This document shows, piece after piece, positions 1 through 12,877 of a stretch of 64,000 nt of DNA. This DNA comes from Symsagittifera roscoffensis (lineage: Eukaryota > Xenacoelomorpha > Acoela > Convolutidae). A program made the position numbers and the translations under genes. Numbering within the stretch: the stretch's first letter is position 1; every line of letters starts with the position of its first letter. The stretch spans positions 7,403,209 through 7,467,208 of the forward strand of contig NC_087065.1 in the NCBI RefSeq assembly GCF_963678635.1, read 5' to 3'. Below the pieces are notes generated by a model, which worked only from the letters and a program-made list of their open reading frames with translations, was not told the origin of the DNA and made no database searches.

Positions 1-780
1 TCATTAAATTATGTTTAATTGTTCCATAGAGCGAATCAGCTAGCAAAAGTTCAACAAAGAAGGCGGGTTATCAAGCTATGAAAGTTTAAAATATTTCAAG
101 TCATTTTATGAATTAAATCTGGTCTCGAAAAGTTTTTCTTAACAAAGATATTCAAGCTATGAAACTCAGTTCCTGAAAAGTTTAAATTTTTTTAGGCAAG
201 CTATTATCGGTTAAGGAAAAATTTCAAATTTTCCAAGCCAGCAATTCCAGCTAAGAAAACTCGAAAAGTTTCAAAAGGTTTCATAGACCTGCAGAAAAAA
301 CATGTTGTGTCAACAAGCTTTTGAAGCATTGAAATTTTTAATTATTTCAATTTTTTTCCGAGTGATTCAGTTTCCGAAAAATGTGAGTTTTTCTTAGTGA
401 GAGATTCAAGCTTAGAAACTATGAAACATTTCACGTTGCATCATAGACAAATCGGGTCGCGAAAAACTAAAGTTTTCTGAGCAAGCTTTTTAGTCTTAGA
501 AACTTTGAAATGTTTCAAGATATTTCATAGATTGAATCGGTTTGTGAAAAGTTGAAACTTTTAAGAGCAAGCCATTCAAACCGTGAAACTGTGAATTTTT
601 CAAACTGTTTGATTTCCATAGACCGAATCGGTTTGCAAAAAGTGTAAGTTTTCTGAGCAAACTTTTTAGAAACTATGAAATATTTTAAGTTGTCTTAATG
701 ACGATTCGGTGCGCAAAATGTTAGGTTTTTCTATGCAAGCTAATCAAAGCTATAAGTAGTATGCATTTTTTGCAACGCGA
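1..780. repeat. degenerate minisatellite-like array
   Basis: A loosely periodic array, with a period of very roughly 110-120 bases. Recurring pieces are 'catagaccgaatcggtttg', 'gaaaagttgaa', 'tctgagcaagc' and 'agaaactatgaaa'. Units are strongly diverged and no open frame runs through them. The array reaches the window edge, so its full size is unknown. The following 780-1756 stretch is AT-rich; the only thing I see there is a GC-rich hairpin island near 1560-1620. Confidence 0.5.
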
Positions 781-1756
781 TAGGGGTGGGTTGTCCTCCC
801 ATGTGATGACAAGGGGGTGTGACAAGTAATTGTCCTCATGCATTGTTTTGCATGTTTGACAATAAGGTATGACAATCCATTGTCTCCATATAAAAAACAA
901 AGTTTCTTTCTGTTAATGGATCGACTAAGTGTTGTTTGGAAACGTTCATACTTGAGTGGAATTAAACTTAACGTATAAATTATCGCCGGTAGATTTAAAC
1001 TGTTGGTAATTGTGAACTACTTTCTTGCAAAATGCATTTTTCATAGTTGAAACTTATACATTAAAGCAAAAAGTTTCATTTACGTTGGCTGTGGCTAGAC
1101 AGTTAGCTGACTTTTAGTAGGATCAAGGTTGACCCAATCTGAACGATCAAAAGATTCGACTGACAGGAAAAGTAGCGAAAAAACGATAAATCGATACTCT
1201 TGAAACACGTGTTGTACGTTGAGTTACTTGGTGTAATTAGATTGAGATAATGGAATTGAGCTGATTTTCATTGAACTGATCAATATCTTGAGGCAATTAA
1301 AACTGTTTGGACTACATTGGCGCAACCACACTCAGAAAAAAACAGAGGTTTGGCGACAAAAAATGTTTAAACGATAATATACCAATTTCATTAATAAGTT
1401 GATAATTTTAATGAAAAAGCATATGGGTTAGGAAACGTACGAGTATTGTGTACGTTCGATCTGTTTTTGTGTATAAATACTATCAAAACTTGTACCTAAT
1501 TTGTTAATTACTATAAAATTGAAGATAGAATAAAATTTCTTAGGGTCCGAGTAGAGAAAAACGCACGGCGCTCGACTCTCAGCCGAAAGGCGGCTGTTAT
1601 GGCGATATAACCCCGTAGATCAGTTTTGTTTTTGCTTACTTTGATAGAAGACTAACTTCTCGGATTATTGATTTTCAGTTAACAATTGGGTAAACATGTC
1701 AATTACTACAAAAATGTAGTTCCAAAATCAAATGAAAAGTGTACAAATAAGACAGA

Positions 1757-2221
1757 TTAAACAGATAGTCGATGGAAAAGCATATGAGTCAGGAAAGGTT
1801 TCAAAACGTCATCATTAATGTATATAAAAAACCAAAGCATCACATTAAAAATTTGAGCTAAAAACCAAATGTGCAATATAAATACAAAAAAAACACACTT
1901 GGTAGAGTTTGCGCTTTGCATTGGAACTACTGTCATCAGTTCTATGAATTGATTGAATTTCTCGTTTATCTTTTGATAGATGTTGCTGTAATTAAAGAGA
2001 GGCAGACCGAGAGGATCTGTAAAGTATAACAAAGGCATATCAGAGTCGATTGAGTCCTCGGAGAATCGGATTTCGAAGTGATCACAAGCAATCATAAAGG
2101 CATTGTTTGGAATGTGAGGTAGAAAATTTTCGGCTGCAAATACTCCAAGAAACTTGTATTTCTCTGTGACTTTGCGATTGGATGTAATAAAAAAAATTGG
2201 ATGAGCGTACACCCGAAACAA
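1757..2221 (-). pseudogene. diverged relative of the Maverick adenain-like cysteine protease
   Basis: A 154-codon open frame with no ATG at its upstream end (it begins at a TTG). It aligns by eye, almost without gaps, with the Maverick protease at 52860-53297: shared landmarks are GVF near residue 26, FTDPLG (67-72, FVDPLG in the Maverick copy), MQSANS (101-106, IQSADS there) and HMLF at the end. The catalytic Asp69, Gln102 and Cys109 fall at the same residue numbers in both proteins. The catalytic His (THW at 53-55 in the Maverick copy) is missing, and the Gly after the Cys is replaced. This could be a decayed Maverick remnant, a captured and diverged host copy of the kind reported as Maverick cargo in Caenorhabditis, or one exon of a larger gene. 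The dispersed repeat at about 2225 abuts its 5' end. Confidence 0.55.
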
Positions 2222-2224
2222 ATT

Positions 2225-3550
2225 TTTCCGGAATACTTGTGCTCGGGTTGAGTTTTGTTTTCTTCAGACAGATTCGACTTTTTACCTATCCATTTTTTGA
2301 TTGAGTTTTTTTTATATCATTCGAAAAGTATTGTTGTCCTGAGCTCAAATTTGAAAAGATATTTCACCTGTAATTAATTTTTGTAATGTTACGGAGTTTA
2401 AAAATTGCCATTTTGGCCATTTTGGGACAATTAACGCGCGATATATTTCGCGCTATTAACGCATAAGCGGAGAGTTAATCCAGCTTAGAAGTCGTTCCAA
2501 ATTGGTTGAAGGAAGCTTACTTGTGTATTTGATTTGTTACTAGGAGCGAAAGTGGGGGTGGGGATGATTTTCATGAAAAAAAAATTTAGAAACTTTTTTT
2601 TCATTTTAATTTATTACATTTAATTTTTGTTGGGACTTTCGATACGAAAGTAACCGAATATTTGTGCTCGGGGTAGGTTTTTTCCGTCAAACAAATTTCG
2701 ACTTTTTAACTAGCCATTTTTGACGGATATTTTTTTATATCATTTGAAAGGTATTGTTGTCCTGAGCTCAAATTTGAAAAGATATTTCAACTGTGATTAA
2801 TTTTCGTAAAGTTATAGTGATTGCGAGAGCTCGGAAAATCAATTTGGTCGACCTAAAATAAACGTCGAAGAAATTTCTGAAGTTTTTTGAAAATCCGCCC
2901 CTCAAGAAAATCCTAAATCCGCCCCTGAAAAGTTGTCTGCCCAAGTTCAGATGCCAACGAGAGCAATCAAGAATGGTGCAAAATGCACAGAAAGTTGTAA
3001 TGTTTAGAACTTGTCCATGCGTTAATTTTGCAGACTAACTCAGAATCAGTTATTGAAATTCAACTTTTTGATTTTATTTAAACATGCTGTTATTTTCTAA
3101 GCCAACAAATCTTACAAAAAAATCGTCACTGTAAGATTCCGATTTACCGAAAACTTTAGAACAGTTCAAGGACAAAGTTACACCGTCTGTTCGTTGCGCT
3201 ATCTATTTTCGGCCACATAGGTTTCGGCAACGGATGATTTTTGCGCGGCGTGGGTTTTTTCTTCAGACAAATTTTGACTTTTTAACTAGCCATTTTAAAC
3301 AAAAATTTTTTATATCATTCGAAAAATATTATTGTTTTGAGCTTGAATGTGAATTTCACCTGAGATTTTTTCAAAAAGTTATGAGGACTTAAAGATTAGC
3401 ATTTTGGCCAAATTGGGACAATTAACGCCCGATATATTTCGCGCTATTAACGCCTAAGCGGAGAGTTAATCCAGCTTAGAAGTCGTTCCAAATTGGTTGA
3501 AGGAAGCTTACTTGTGTATTTGATTTGTTACTAGGAGCGAAATTTATCAC
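2225..3550. repeat. three copies of a dispersed repeat family
   Basis: Three same-orientation copies of one repeat lie at about 2225-2560, 2640-2830 and 3230-3550. They share 'ttgtcctgagctcaaattt', 'aaaagatatttca' and, in copies one and three, 'gatatatttcgcgctattaa' followed by 'ccagcttagaagtcgttcc'. More distant relatives occur inside the tandem duplication at about 10010-10400 and 11115-11500. No coding capacity is evident. The rest of 2830-4200 is AT-rich and shows only a short repeated phrase ('gtaagattccgatttaccg', near 3139 and 3770) and a tRNA-sized inverted pair (tactgctc/gagcagta, about 3655-3718) that lacks tRNA box sequences. Confidence 0.6.
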
Positions 3551-4200
3551 TTGTACTTTATATGGCGTGTTGGGATTTAATTTCACAAAAAATCTCAAAT
3601 TGAAAAAAAAACTTCATTTTGTTATTATTACATTTAATTTTTTTTCTTGATATTACTGCTCCATAGACCTTAAAAGGCAGTCGGAACATTCACGGCTTCG
3701 CCCTGATACGAGCAGTATTTTTTTTAAAATGTTTAATTGCAAATATCAATTCAGTAGATTGTCTTTCGTGTAAGATTCCGATTTACCGAAATCTTTAGAA
3801 CAATAACAGTAACTATAATTCTACGACAATTTCAAACTTTTGTTTTGACAATCGATCTTCAACTCAAATATCATCAAGAAGATCAATTCAGTTTTCTAGT
3901 AAAAATAAAAAATTTTCAAAAGTTCTATCCAATTTCTTAGGCGGCTGGTAAAAACATAGACCAGCTCAAAATGAAGACCTGATCACCTAATGTCACGGCC
4001 TTTAAAACAATCTAACGCCAAACTTTAAATTCGATGTTTGATCAGTCTGATTACAGTTATAAATTAAGGAACAGGGTAAAGATTGGTTCAAAATGAGTGC
4101 AGGAAAGCTGATATTGAAAAAAGAGAATCAAAAAGATTTGGCAGGCTGGTTGATTACAGGTCATCTTTGCGCATTTTTGGCCCTTCAATAGATTTTCGGG

Positions 4201-6878
4201 TTACTTAGTTGATACCGGAGCTCCACTCTGTCTAATGTTCGATCCGACTGTGCTAGTCCTTCTATCGTCCGACTTTGCCATTCCAATGGCCTCGAAGAAG
4301 GTTTTCCGGAAATATGAACTGGCTGCAAAATAAGCGTAGAAGTTCATCGAGTTGTTCAACACTGCAGGAAATTTCTGAAAAACAAATTTTTATTTCAATG
4401 TTTTTGAAAACTAAAAAGCATGCAGTCAAATCTATCAAAGTAATATTTACAAAACTTTATTTTGCTGTATTTTTGAAATCTCTTTCATTTCAAAATTATA
4501 ATTCAGAAATTATAGAGTTTTTAAAGCCATCTAAAATTTTAAGTTTGCCAGAAGTTTGTGAACCTTTTTGCTTCTTTTTTCAAGTTGTATTTTACAAATT
4601 AAGCATATTTTGAGATATTAAACCGATCAAAATATAAATACACTATCACTTGAGCCAGCTAAGAAATTGGGAATTTTTAATAATTATGTAAAATTATGAC
4701 ATATTTAGAAATTATGTACGAAAAAATGCAAAATTTCGAAAAAAAATATTTTAAGATTCTGGTTAACTTATATGCTCTGCTCTACTTGATTTTATTTTGT
4801 TTCAATTTTGGCCGTTCATAGGGCTGTTATTTTTTTCGGCTGTAATTAATTTTGGCTGTTAAATTTAGGTATTATTTTGAAAACACAAACTCTGATATAA
4901 TTGATGAGATTCGCCCCACTCGGGTTTGTTTGGGCCAAAATTAGGCTGAGTCGTGCCAAGATCCCCAGTCCACTTAGACATAACAGAAAAGATACACAAA
5001 CCACAATCAGACATATGGTCACTTCTCTGTCTTTCCTTGAAACACTCGCTGAAGATTTCTTCAACTTGTATATGATAAGAAAGTTCACTATTACCATCAA
5101 AATTCCTGGTAAAATGAAACCTCCGATGAAAATGAACTCATAGTAAACATCGAATTGCCAGCCATGCAAAAAAGCCCAAGGATTTGTATCCACGAAATTG
5201 CAGTATGTTCCGATCAAGTCGTACTCGAAAAAGTTCGGCAGCATCGAAAGTCCAACTACCAACCAAAGTGCGAGTGAAGTTATTGAAGCTCGGATTGGTT
5301 TGGATTTCTGTTTGTACCAGATTGGTTTCCAAATTGCAATCATTCGGTCAAATGCGGTTGCAAGAAGAACATAGCCAGCTGAAACATAAGAGTCGCCTTT
5401 TTTGTATTTATTTGTTTTTCGGCGGTTAGTTAAAGAAGATGTGGGTTAAACACAAGATAAATGAAATGATGTCCTTCAAAATCATAAAAACTTATAGTAT
5501 AGTTTTTCAAAAATTGCTGCAGAAACAAAGGGTCACAAAAAAATAAAAATAAAAGATCAGGCAGAGGCTGATCTAAAGCTTCATTCTCAAACATTTTTCT
5601 CGATTTTTTTTCGATGGACCAAATTGATTTTCCGAGCTCTCCCAAATTACTTTCAATATCTTATTTTTTACCAAAATTTCTGTGCGGTAGGCACATGTTT
5701 CAGCAAAAAAAACGAGTGAGATTTTCTACGCGGCAGGCAAATGTTGCAGGGAAATTTTTGTCGAAAAATTGTAATCATTCAGCGCCCCCATCTCCCCTCC
5801 CACAAAAAATTATAAAGTTTATTGGCGCCAAAGACGCCTTTAGAAAAATATTAAGGCCAGTCAACCCAAAATGGATGTTTGAAAATAGTACAAGGCGGGT
5901 CATTTTTGGTCGTCAGGGGGTCGAGTTATGATTCTCGGCACCGATGAACAATTTTTTTTGGCTCTGTTGTAATTCAGCAATGCTGTACTGCCTTGTTGAG
6001 GGCGATACAAAAAAGTATAATTCACAAGTTCCTTGCAGGCTTGAATATTGTTAGCGCAGCTTTTTTTTCCGCGTGAAAGAACAGTTTCTATATTTTTCAA
6101 TTTATTGAAGACAATTTATCTTTAAAAAGCTTCAATCCGCCATTAAAAAATTTTATTTTGTTTAAAAATTAATTAAAAAGTTAAACAATTTCGAGGCTTT
6201 ACTGGTTTTAAAATTGTTAAGAATCAATTTTTTTAAATTAAACTAAATGAGACTATCACGAAATTCGAACGATGCTGAAACTTTTTACTTTCAACCAAAA
6301 AAGTGTGTGATCGAAATAGGCCGAAAAAAAACAAGAAAACCTGCACTTGACGAGAAATAGGTGAACCATCCGAGGAACCGACAGAGCAGAGGGTGAAGAG
6401 TGAAGAAACTGACTCCAAGGAAGGCCAGCAGTGCCTCCATGAATCCATCTTGGAACCCAGCCACAGTGTCGCTCACAGCCAGACATTTGATGAATGTTTG
6501 TCCTGATGATTTCTGAGTAAACTTAGAGGCGGTCATGTACGCGAAAACATTGCCAGGAAGTCCCAGGAATGCAGTTATTGTAGTCACTACCTAAAAATGG
6601 ACGGTATTTTGTCTAGTTTAACTCGAATGCTTTAATTTTGGCTACAGGTTTTGAGTTATTTCATATATTTTAAAACACAGAAAAATAGAAACGGATTTAT
6701 AAGAGGAAAAAGTGCTCGAACCGCCGCTACAGAAGAATAAAATTACTAAGCTTTAGACTGAATTTTTTTTTCGAATCAAGGAAGAATTTGTTTTACTAAC
6801 TTGAAATATACTGATTGTAGTTTGATAGCCAAACTCAACTGGAGGTTCATCTAGCGCCAGTGTCGTCGTCTCGTTCAT
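4201..6878 (-). CDS. seven-transmembrane G-protein-coupled receptor, four exons
   Basis: Four exons on the minus strand, 6878-6801, 6590-6341, 5378-4891 and 4374-4201, give 990 nt and 329 residues with consistent phases. The introns (210, 962 and 516 nt) begin GTTAGT, GTTTTC and GTTTGT and end TTTTTAG, TGTTTCAG and TTTTCAG. The product starts MNETT, with a possible N-glycosylation site at Asn2. TM1 has GLPGNVFAY, TM2 has LAVSD, and a Cys precedes TM3 (LCRFLGW). TM3 ends in FDRM in place of DRY, TM5 has a conserved Pro (GFILPG), TM6 follows KDREVTICL, and TM7 carries NNSMNFYAYF at the NPxxY position. A short Ser/Thr-rich tail follows. This is a plasma-membrane rhodopsin-like receptor of nematode type; ligand and subfamily are not recognisable. 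It is the one apparently intact host gene in the window. The first exon was found by reading upstream for an ATG and a splice donor in phase. Confidence 0.85.
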
Positions 6879-9699
6879 TTTCTGGAAAAAAAAACTTCAT
6901 ATTGGTTTTTTTTAAATTTGAATGTCAGAAAGTTGTGAAAAAAATGAATAAGAAGTCGAGTTCAACTTTTAGTTTTTGTGTAACCTTTTTATGTTTCAAA
7001 TCTTCCTTAGCCCAATATATGATACTCAAATAGTTTCAATGAACTGAACTGACTTCTTCATGTGAAAACTCTCAGAAATTTTTTAATCAAAAAATTATTT
7101 TTGCCTATGTCCAGGCAAAACTTAAGGAAGGGATTTTATGAAACTCAAAATAGGAAGCCAAAATATAAACGTGTCTTGTGCTCAAAGGGGTATTAATAAA
7201 TAGCTAATAAATAGTTAAGTATAAAATAAATTACTTAAATTGACATAAAGACCGGAGCTTGCATTTCGCGGTCCATTTTTCGGTAGCATAGGGAGAGTAT
7301 TAAAAAAAAGTGTAAAGACGTACGTGCTTCGTTTTTTTTTTGGCTGAAACAAACACACTGCTAATCAATCAATTTTGTTTTAAAATCTAGCTTTTCCAGG
7401 AATTGAAACTCCAAAACAAACCCATTGGCTCTGTTAAAAGGGATACATGAAAGCCGCTTCGTCAAAGTTCCGTAATTTGGAAAAATAATTGGCATAAATC
7501 ATTCGGAAGCCCAAAGGTCAAAACTTTCCCGCTGTTATTAGGGAGCTACAGGCTAAAAAACTACTAATGACCAAATAGACTTACCGAAACCTCAATAAAT
7601 TAAGTTAAATGAGCCAGGAATAAGTTGGAGATAATTGCGAGACATATGAGATATCAGCGATAATAAAAGTCATTAATATGGACTCAGTTTCATACCGGCG
7701 GGTTCAATTTGGATGAAAAAAAAAACTATTCCAAGACTTCAAAAAACGTATCAAAGCTAATTTTTGGCTAAACTGGGTTTTGATAGCAAAAATATTCAAA
7801 TCAGGAACATAGTTAAGTTATGTTGATTTTAGTTTCCGAGTTTCAACTCATTTTACAACCTTTAATTTTATTATAACTCCTTGATTTTATTCTTAAATTT
7901 TTTAAAAGAAAAGTTGAATTTCAATTTCAAATTTGCTGTCGGTGATAGCTTTTGATTTCAGTGGCAGAAAGAATGTCAATGACCAATTTCAGTGGTAGGA
8001 TTAATTGTAAATGCGTTTGATCAGTATTTTTATTCTGACTCAAGTTTGACTAAAAGCTAACTTCACTTCGTTTAATACCCACGGCCAGAGAGCTCTTAGT
8101 GATTTACTTATCAAACATCAATGGAAACCACTGTAAAAACTATACCCGGGTTGACCTCCATAAACTAAAAGTGCTCATCGTATCATTTCAATTTTTGAAT
8201 AATTGTTTTACTAGCATTTTTTTATTTATAGTTTTGATTGAAAATTGAGAAAAAAGGGTTTTGTTGAAATTTTGCTTCTCTTGTTTTTAAATTTCATTTT
8301 TTTCTTTTTTACACACAAATGAGACGCAAAAAAAACGTTTGGAATATGAAAAGATCTTAGTTGTTTAAATGTACGTTGCCTCATTCGCGAGCCAAATCTG
8401 ATTAAAAGCTTGAACTCTACACATCGCCGGATTTTCAGAAAAAAAAACATTTAATTTAAATAAAGTACAAAAGAATTCATCATCTTTCCGATAGTATCGC
8501 CTGATAATTAGTTCAGAAGTTCGCAACTATCAGACAAATGACTTTAATGGAAAACAGAAACTGGTTTCAATATTTTTCTAGCACTTAAGATTCATTAATT
8601 TGTCTAGACTAACTAGAGACTGATTGGTTAGTTCTCCCTGGTACAGATTGAAACATCAGTTTACTAATTTCATAAATTGATTTTTATCTAGCAAATTGAC
8701 CAAAGTGATTTTAGAAACTAATTTAGGGCAGACTGTTTATTGTTCCGGAGTACTACCTTTTGCATCAGTTGAATTAAAAATTAGGGGGGGGGAGTTTGAT
8801 GGGGCTACACATACCAGAGTGTCCAATGTTTGCTCAATTTTGAACACCAAAGTTTGACGCCAACTCATTCAATTGCCATAAGTCACTTTCGACGTCAGCA
8901 CACTATGTTTCAGATCAAACACGAAACTAATGGATTTAGACTAAAGATGACTTGGATTTCAACTTATCGAAGGACTTTATTCCCATCAACCAATCTGCAG
9001 CAGATTTTTAAGATTATTTGGAAAAATTTGAAGATAATCTTTTGGAAACTTTGCAAAATTCTGTCAAAAATTATGAAGATAAAGTTGTCCAGAGAAGCTG
9101 AAAAAATTAAGGGCAAAAAATGTTTCTGAAATGCTAAAGATTTAATTTTTGAAAGATTCCGCACGCCAAAAAGTTCAGATTTTTGTAAAAATTCGAAGTT
9201 TATGAAAGCAGCCGTGAGAGAAAACAGTCAAATTGAATAACTTTTCTTGTTCCACGATAATCCTCTGCTCATACCACTTTTATTTAACTAGAAAAATATA
9301 CAGAGACTGAACGTTTTTTCTTATTCCAAAACTTTTTGCAAAAAAATTTTACTAAAGGTGCATCTAATTTAGACGACCCTGAGTCGGCAATTCGTCGAAA
9401 CTGACGTTTGGGAGAAAACAACAAATCGACATTGGTTGAAACAAATGACAACTAGCACCAGGCATTTTTTGGAACCAGGCGATCACTCAGTAAGATATAT
9501 TGAGCTGCAACCACTGTATAGCAAGCGGTGGCTACCTGCTCTGCCTTGTCATGAATTGTCGCTTGTTACAAACTGCCGCACTCTACTAATCTTTGATTTT
9601 TCCTACTACTATCAGTTATTGCGTTCGAAGAATTGTCGTTTTCAATGAATTGTCGCTTTTTCGCGCTTAACATTGCTTGCTACAAGTTTTCTTAAATGA
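6879..9699. other. AT-rich intergenic stretch, no gene seen
   Basis: About 2.8 kb of AT-rich sequence upstream of the receptor gene, with homopolymer runs and frequent stops in all frames. The short open frames here (for example around 8226-8450 and 8830-9129) are Lys/Phe/Ile-rich translations of A/T runs without recognisable motifs. The receptor promoter presumably lies in the first part, but I see no distinctive element. Confidence 0.5.
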
Positions 9700-11918
9700 A
9701 AACATGATCAAACATAGAAAGCACATTGGAGGTTTTAGCAAAATAATAAACTCACAATTTTTCTAATAGCAATAATTAACCCAAATACCCAGGGTAAAAA
9801 AAAAACAAAAAAACTAAAAACTTTTCGAGAACTAATGGTGGACGTACCTTGAAGTAACTTGAACCAAAAAGTGGGCAAAATTTGACTAAGAGCATAAAGT
9901 GAAAAATTCTGGTTTTTAATGTAGTTTTTTTGAGGCAAAGCAGATGCTTGAAGCAAAATTTTTTCGTGTCTTCAAATCCCTAATTAAATTATTTATATGT
10001 TTTTTATTCCGACTTTCGAAGAATGTGAGGAATGTTTATGCTGATTTGTTTTTTTATTCAATAAATTTTCAACTGGTTAACTAAGCGTTTTTGACGAATT
10101 TCTTATATCATCTGAGAGCTATTGTTAACCTAAGCTCAAATTAAAAAAAGCTTAATATGTGAGCATTTTTCGTTATGCTACGGTCGTTTGAAAATTGCTA
10201 GTTTGGCCAATTTGGGATAATTACAGTGCGATATATTGGGTAAGTATTACACGCAGAAGCGAATTAATGCGTTCCAAATTGAAATGAGTCCGGCAATTTA
10301 ACCCTATTATCACAATACGAGACTCTAAACACACTCTTAGTCTCTTAGTAATTTACATAGCGTGCGTTGGGATAAAAAAAATGAAGCTAAAAAATTTTTT
10401 CATTTTTTTTCAGATTTTGTCAATTATTCAACCAAAAAAAGCTTTCAATTGGCCTTAAATGCAGTCGGAACATTCAGTCGGAACATTCTTGTAACTTTCA
10501 GAGTTTTTGAAAACTGCAAAATTGGAATGATTGAAACCCATTTTGCATTTAACTTTAATACTTAACGCGCAATACAGTAGCTCAAAATTATTTTTAAATA
10601 ATTTTATAGCAAACACTTCCAGAAAATACAGTCCCAACTTAGCATTAAATAAAAGTAAAATTGTGCGTATAATTGTGACCGCATGCGTTTTGCAAGCGGT
10701 CAATTCTTTGGGTTTAAGTTGGTAAAAAGTTGAAATCAATAATTTTTGCAAAACATCATAAAAATTGAAAAACTTTTGACAAAATCTTAAAAGTTTGGCC
10801 CTTCTATAAAAACATGATCAAACATAGAAAGCACATTGGAGGTTTTAGCAAAATAATAAACTCACAATTTTTCTAATAGCAATAATTAACCCAAATACCC
10901 AGGGTAAAAAAAAACAAAAAAACTAAAAACTTTTCGAGAACTAATGGTGGTTGTACCTTGAAGTAACTTGAACCAAAAAGTGGGCAAAATTTGACTAAGA
11001 GCATTAAGTGAAAAATTCTGGTTTTTAATGTAGTTTTTTCGAGGCAAAGCAGATGCTTGAAGCAAAATTTTTTCGTGTCTTCAAATCCCTAATTAAATTA
11101 TTTATATGTTTTTTATTCCGACTTTCGAAGAATGTGAGGAATGTTTATGCTGATTTGTTTTTTTATTCAATAAATTTTCAACTGGTTAACTAAGCGTTTT
11201 TGACTAATTTCTTATATCATCTGAGAGCTATTGTTAACCTAAGCTCAAATTAAAAAAAGCTTAATATGTGAGCATTTTTCGTTATGTTACGGTCGTTTGA
11301 AAATTGCTAGTTTGGCCAATTTGGGATAATTACAGTGCGATATATTGGGTAAGTATTACACGCAGAAGCGAATTAATGCGTTCCAAATTGAAATGAGTCC
11401 GGCAATTTAACCCTATTATCACAATACGAGACTCTAAACACACTCTTAGTCTCTTAGTAATTTACATAGCGTGCGTTGGGATAAAAAAAATGAAGCTAAA
11501 AAATTTTTTCATTTTTTTTCAGATTTTGTCAATTATTCAACCAAAAAAAGCTTTCAATTGGCCTTAAATGCAGTCGGAACATTCAGTCGGAACATTCTTG
11601 TAACTTTCAGAGTTTTTGAAAACTGCAAAATTGGAATGATTGAAACCCATTTTGCATTTAACTTTAATACTTAACGCTCAATACAGTAGCTCAAAATTAT
11701 TTTTAAATAATTTTATAGCAAACACTTCCAGAAAATACGGTCCCAACTTAGCATTAAATAAAAGTAAAATTGTGCGTATAATTGTGACCGCATGCGTTTT
11801 GCAAGCGGTCAATTCTTTGGGTTTAAGTTGGTAAAAAGTTGAAATCAATAATTTTTGCAAAACATCATAAAAATTGAAAAACTTTTGACAAAATCTTAAA
11901 AGTTTGGCCCTTCTATAA
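9700..11918. repeat. 1.11 kb tandem duplication
   Basis: Two head-to-tail copies, about 9700-10808 and 10809-11918, both running from 'aaaacatgatcaaacataga' to 'tttggcccttctata'. By eye they differ at roughly ten positions, such as gtggacgtacc/gtggttgtacc, gctacgg/gttacgg, aacgcgcaa/aacgctcaa and tacagtccc/tacggtccc, so they are about 99% identical. Each copy contains a member of the dispersed repeat seen at 2.2-3.5 kb. No convincing gene lies inside. It is either a recent duplication or a local assembly artefact; the assembly gap starts 144 bases downstream. Confidence 0.85.
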
Positions 11919-12062
11919 CACTTTTTTGACCATGACTAATAAAAATTTTAAGCAACTCACATCCAGTTTCAACTGTTAATAATCAATCATATTATAAGTT
12001 TACTACCAGTTTTTCCTAAATTGATAAAAAATCTACCATAATTAATCAAAAATTGATCATAA

Positions 12063-12262
12063 NNNNNNNNNNNNNNNNNNNNNNNNNNNNNNNNNNNNNN
12101 NNNNNNNNNNNNNNNNNNNNNNNNNNNNNNNNNNNNNNNNNNNNNNNNNNNNNNNNNNNNNNNNNNNNNNNNNNNNNNNNNNNNNNNNNNNNNNNNNNNN
12201 NNNNNNNNNNNNNNNNNNNNNNNNNNNNNNNNNNNNNNNNNNNNNNNNNNNNNNNNNNNNNN
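12063..12262. other. assembly gap (200 N)
   Basis: Exactly 200 undetermined bases, so the true length is probably unknown. The sequence resumes inside a dispersed repeat, which may have caused the gap. Confidence 0.99.
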
Positions 12263-12582
12263 TAACCGAACACAAATGACATAAAAATTGGTTACTCAAA
12301 CGTAGTAACCACAGGTTTGGCCGTCTCGCATTGATAATGCATTGGAAACAGCCTGAAATGCTTCAATTTTGTCTCACACAAATAATATAACGAAAGTAAC
12401 GAACTTTTAAATTTTAGTAAACATTTCCAAAAATGATTTTCTAAAATTTGAATTTTTAAATTACCAGACATTGATCAAGGCATACAAAAAGATGTCATAC
12501 AAAAGAAAGAGAGTTTTTAGCGTTTTTGAAAAAAGTTATGAAGAGAAAGGAAAACAAATCTTATATTAGTATATCTAGGACT
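12263..12582 (+). repeat. dispersed repeat, copy 1 (partner at 41374)
   Basis: About 320 bases from 'taaccgaacacaaatgacat' to 'gtatatctaggact', matching 41374-41694 in the same orientation with a few substitutions and small indels (gtagtaaccacagg/gtagtaaccaaagg, ccgtctcg/ccgtttcg). The left end is cut by the gap, so the real repeat is probably longer. No coding capacity is evident. Confidence 0.85.
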
Positions 12583-12877
12583 ACCTTATAAACACAAATT
12601 AAATTTTGAATGCAATTTTTTTTTCAAAAAATGTTTGTTTGAGTACGAAAATCAATTTGCGGTTGAAAAAAACACGAAAAAATATTTTGAGGGCAATTTC
12701 AAAAAATTGACAAAATTTTTTTTCTTCTATTTAGTACGATACAACGAATTTTATATCAAAACAAGAGAAACGTTTTTCGAAAATTCGACGACACCATTTT
12801 AGCAAAATGTATGAAATTCTTATGAGTAGTATTTTTTCATAGACTTAGTTTATGGAATTGTATGATTAGCATTTTTG

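Noticed and set aside
3655-3718. tRNA-sized sequence with an 8-base terminal stem
   Set aside because: There are no A/B box consensus, T-arm or CCA-type features. It contains a phrase (gcagtcggaacattca) also seen in the dispersed repeat at 10.46 and 11.57 kb.
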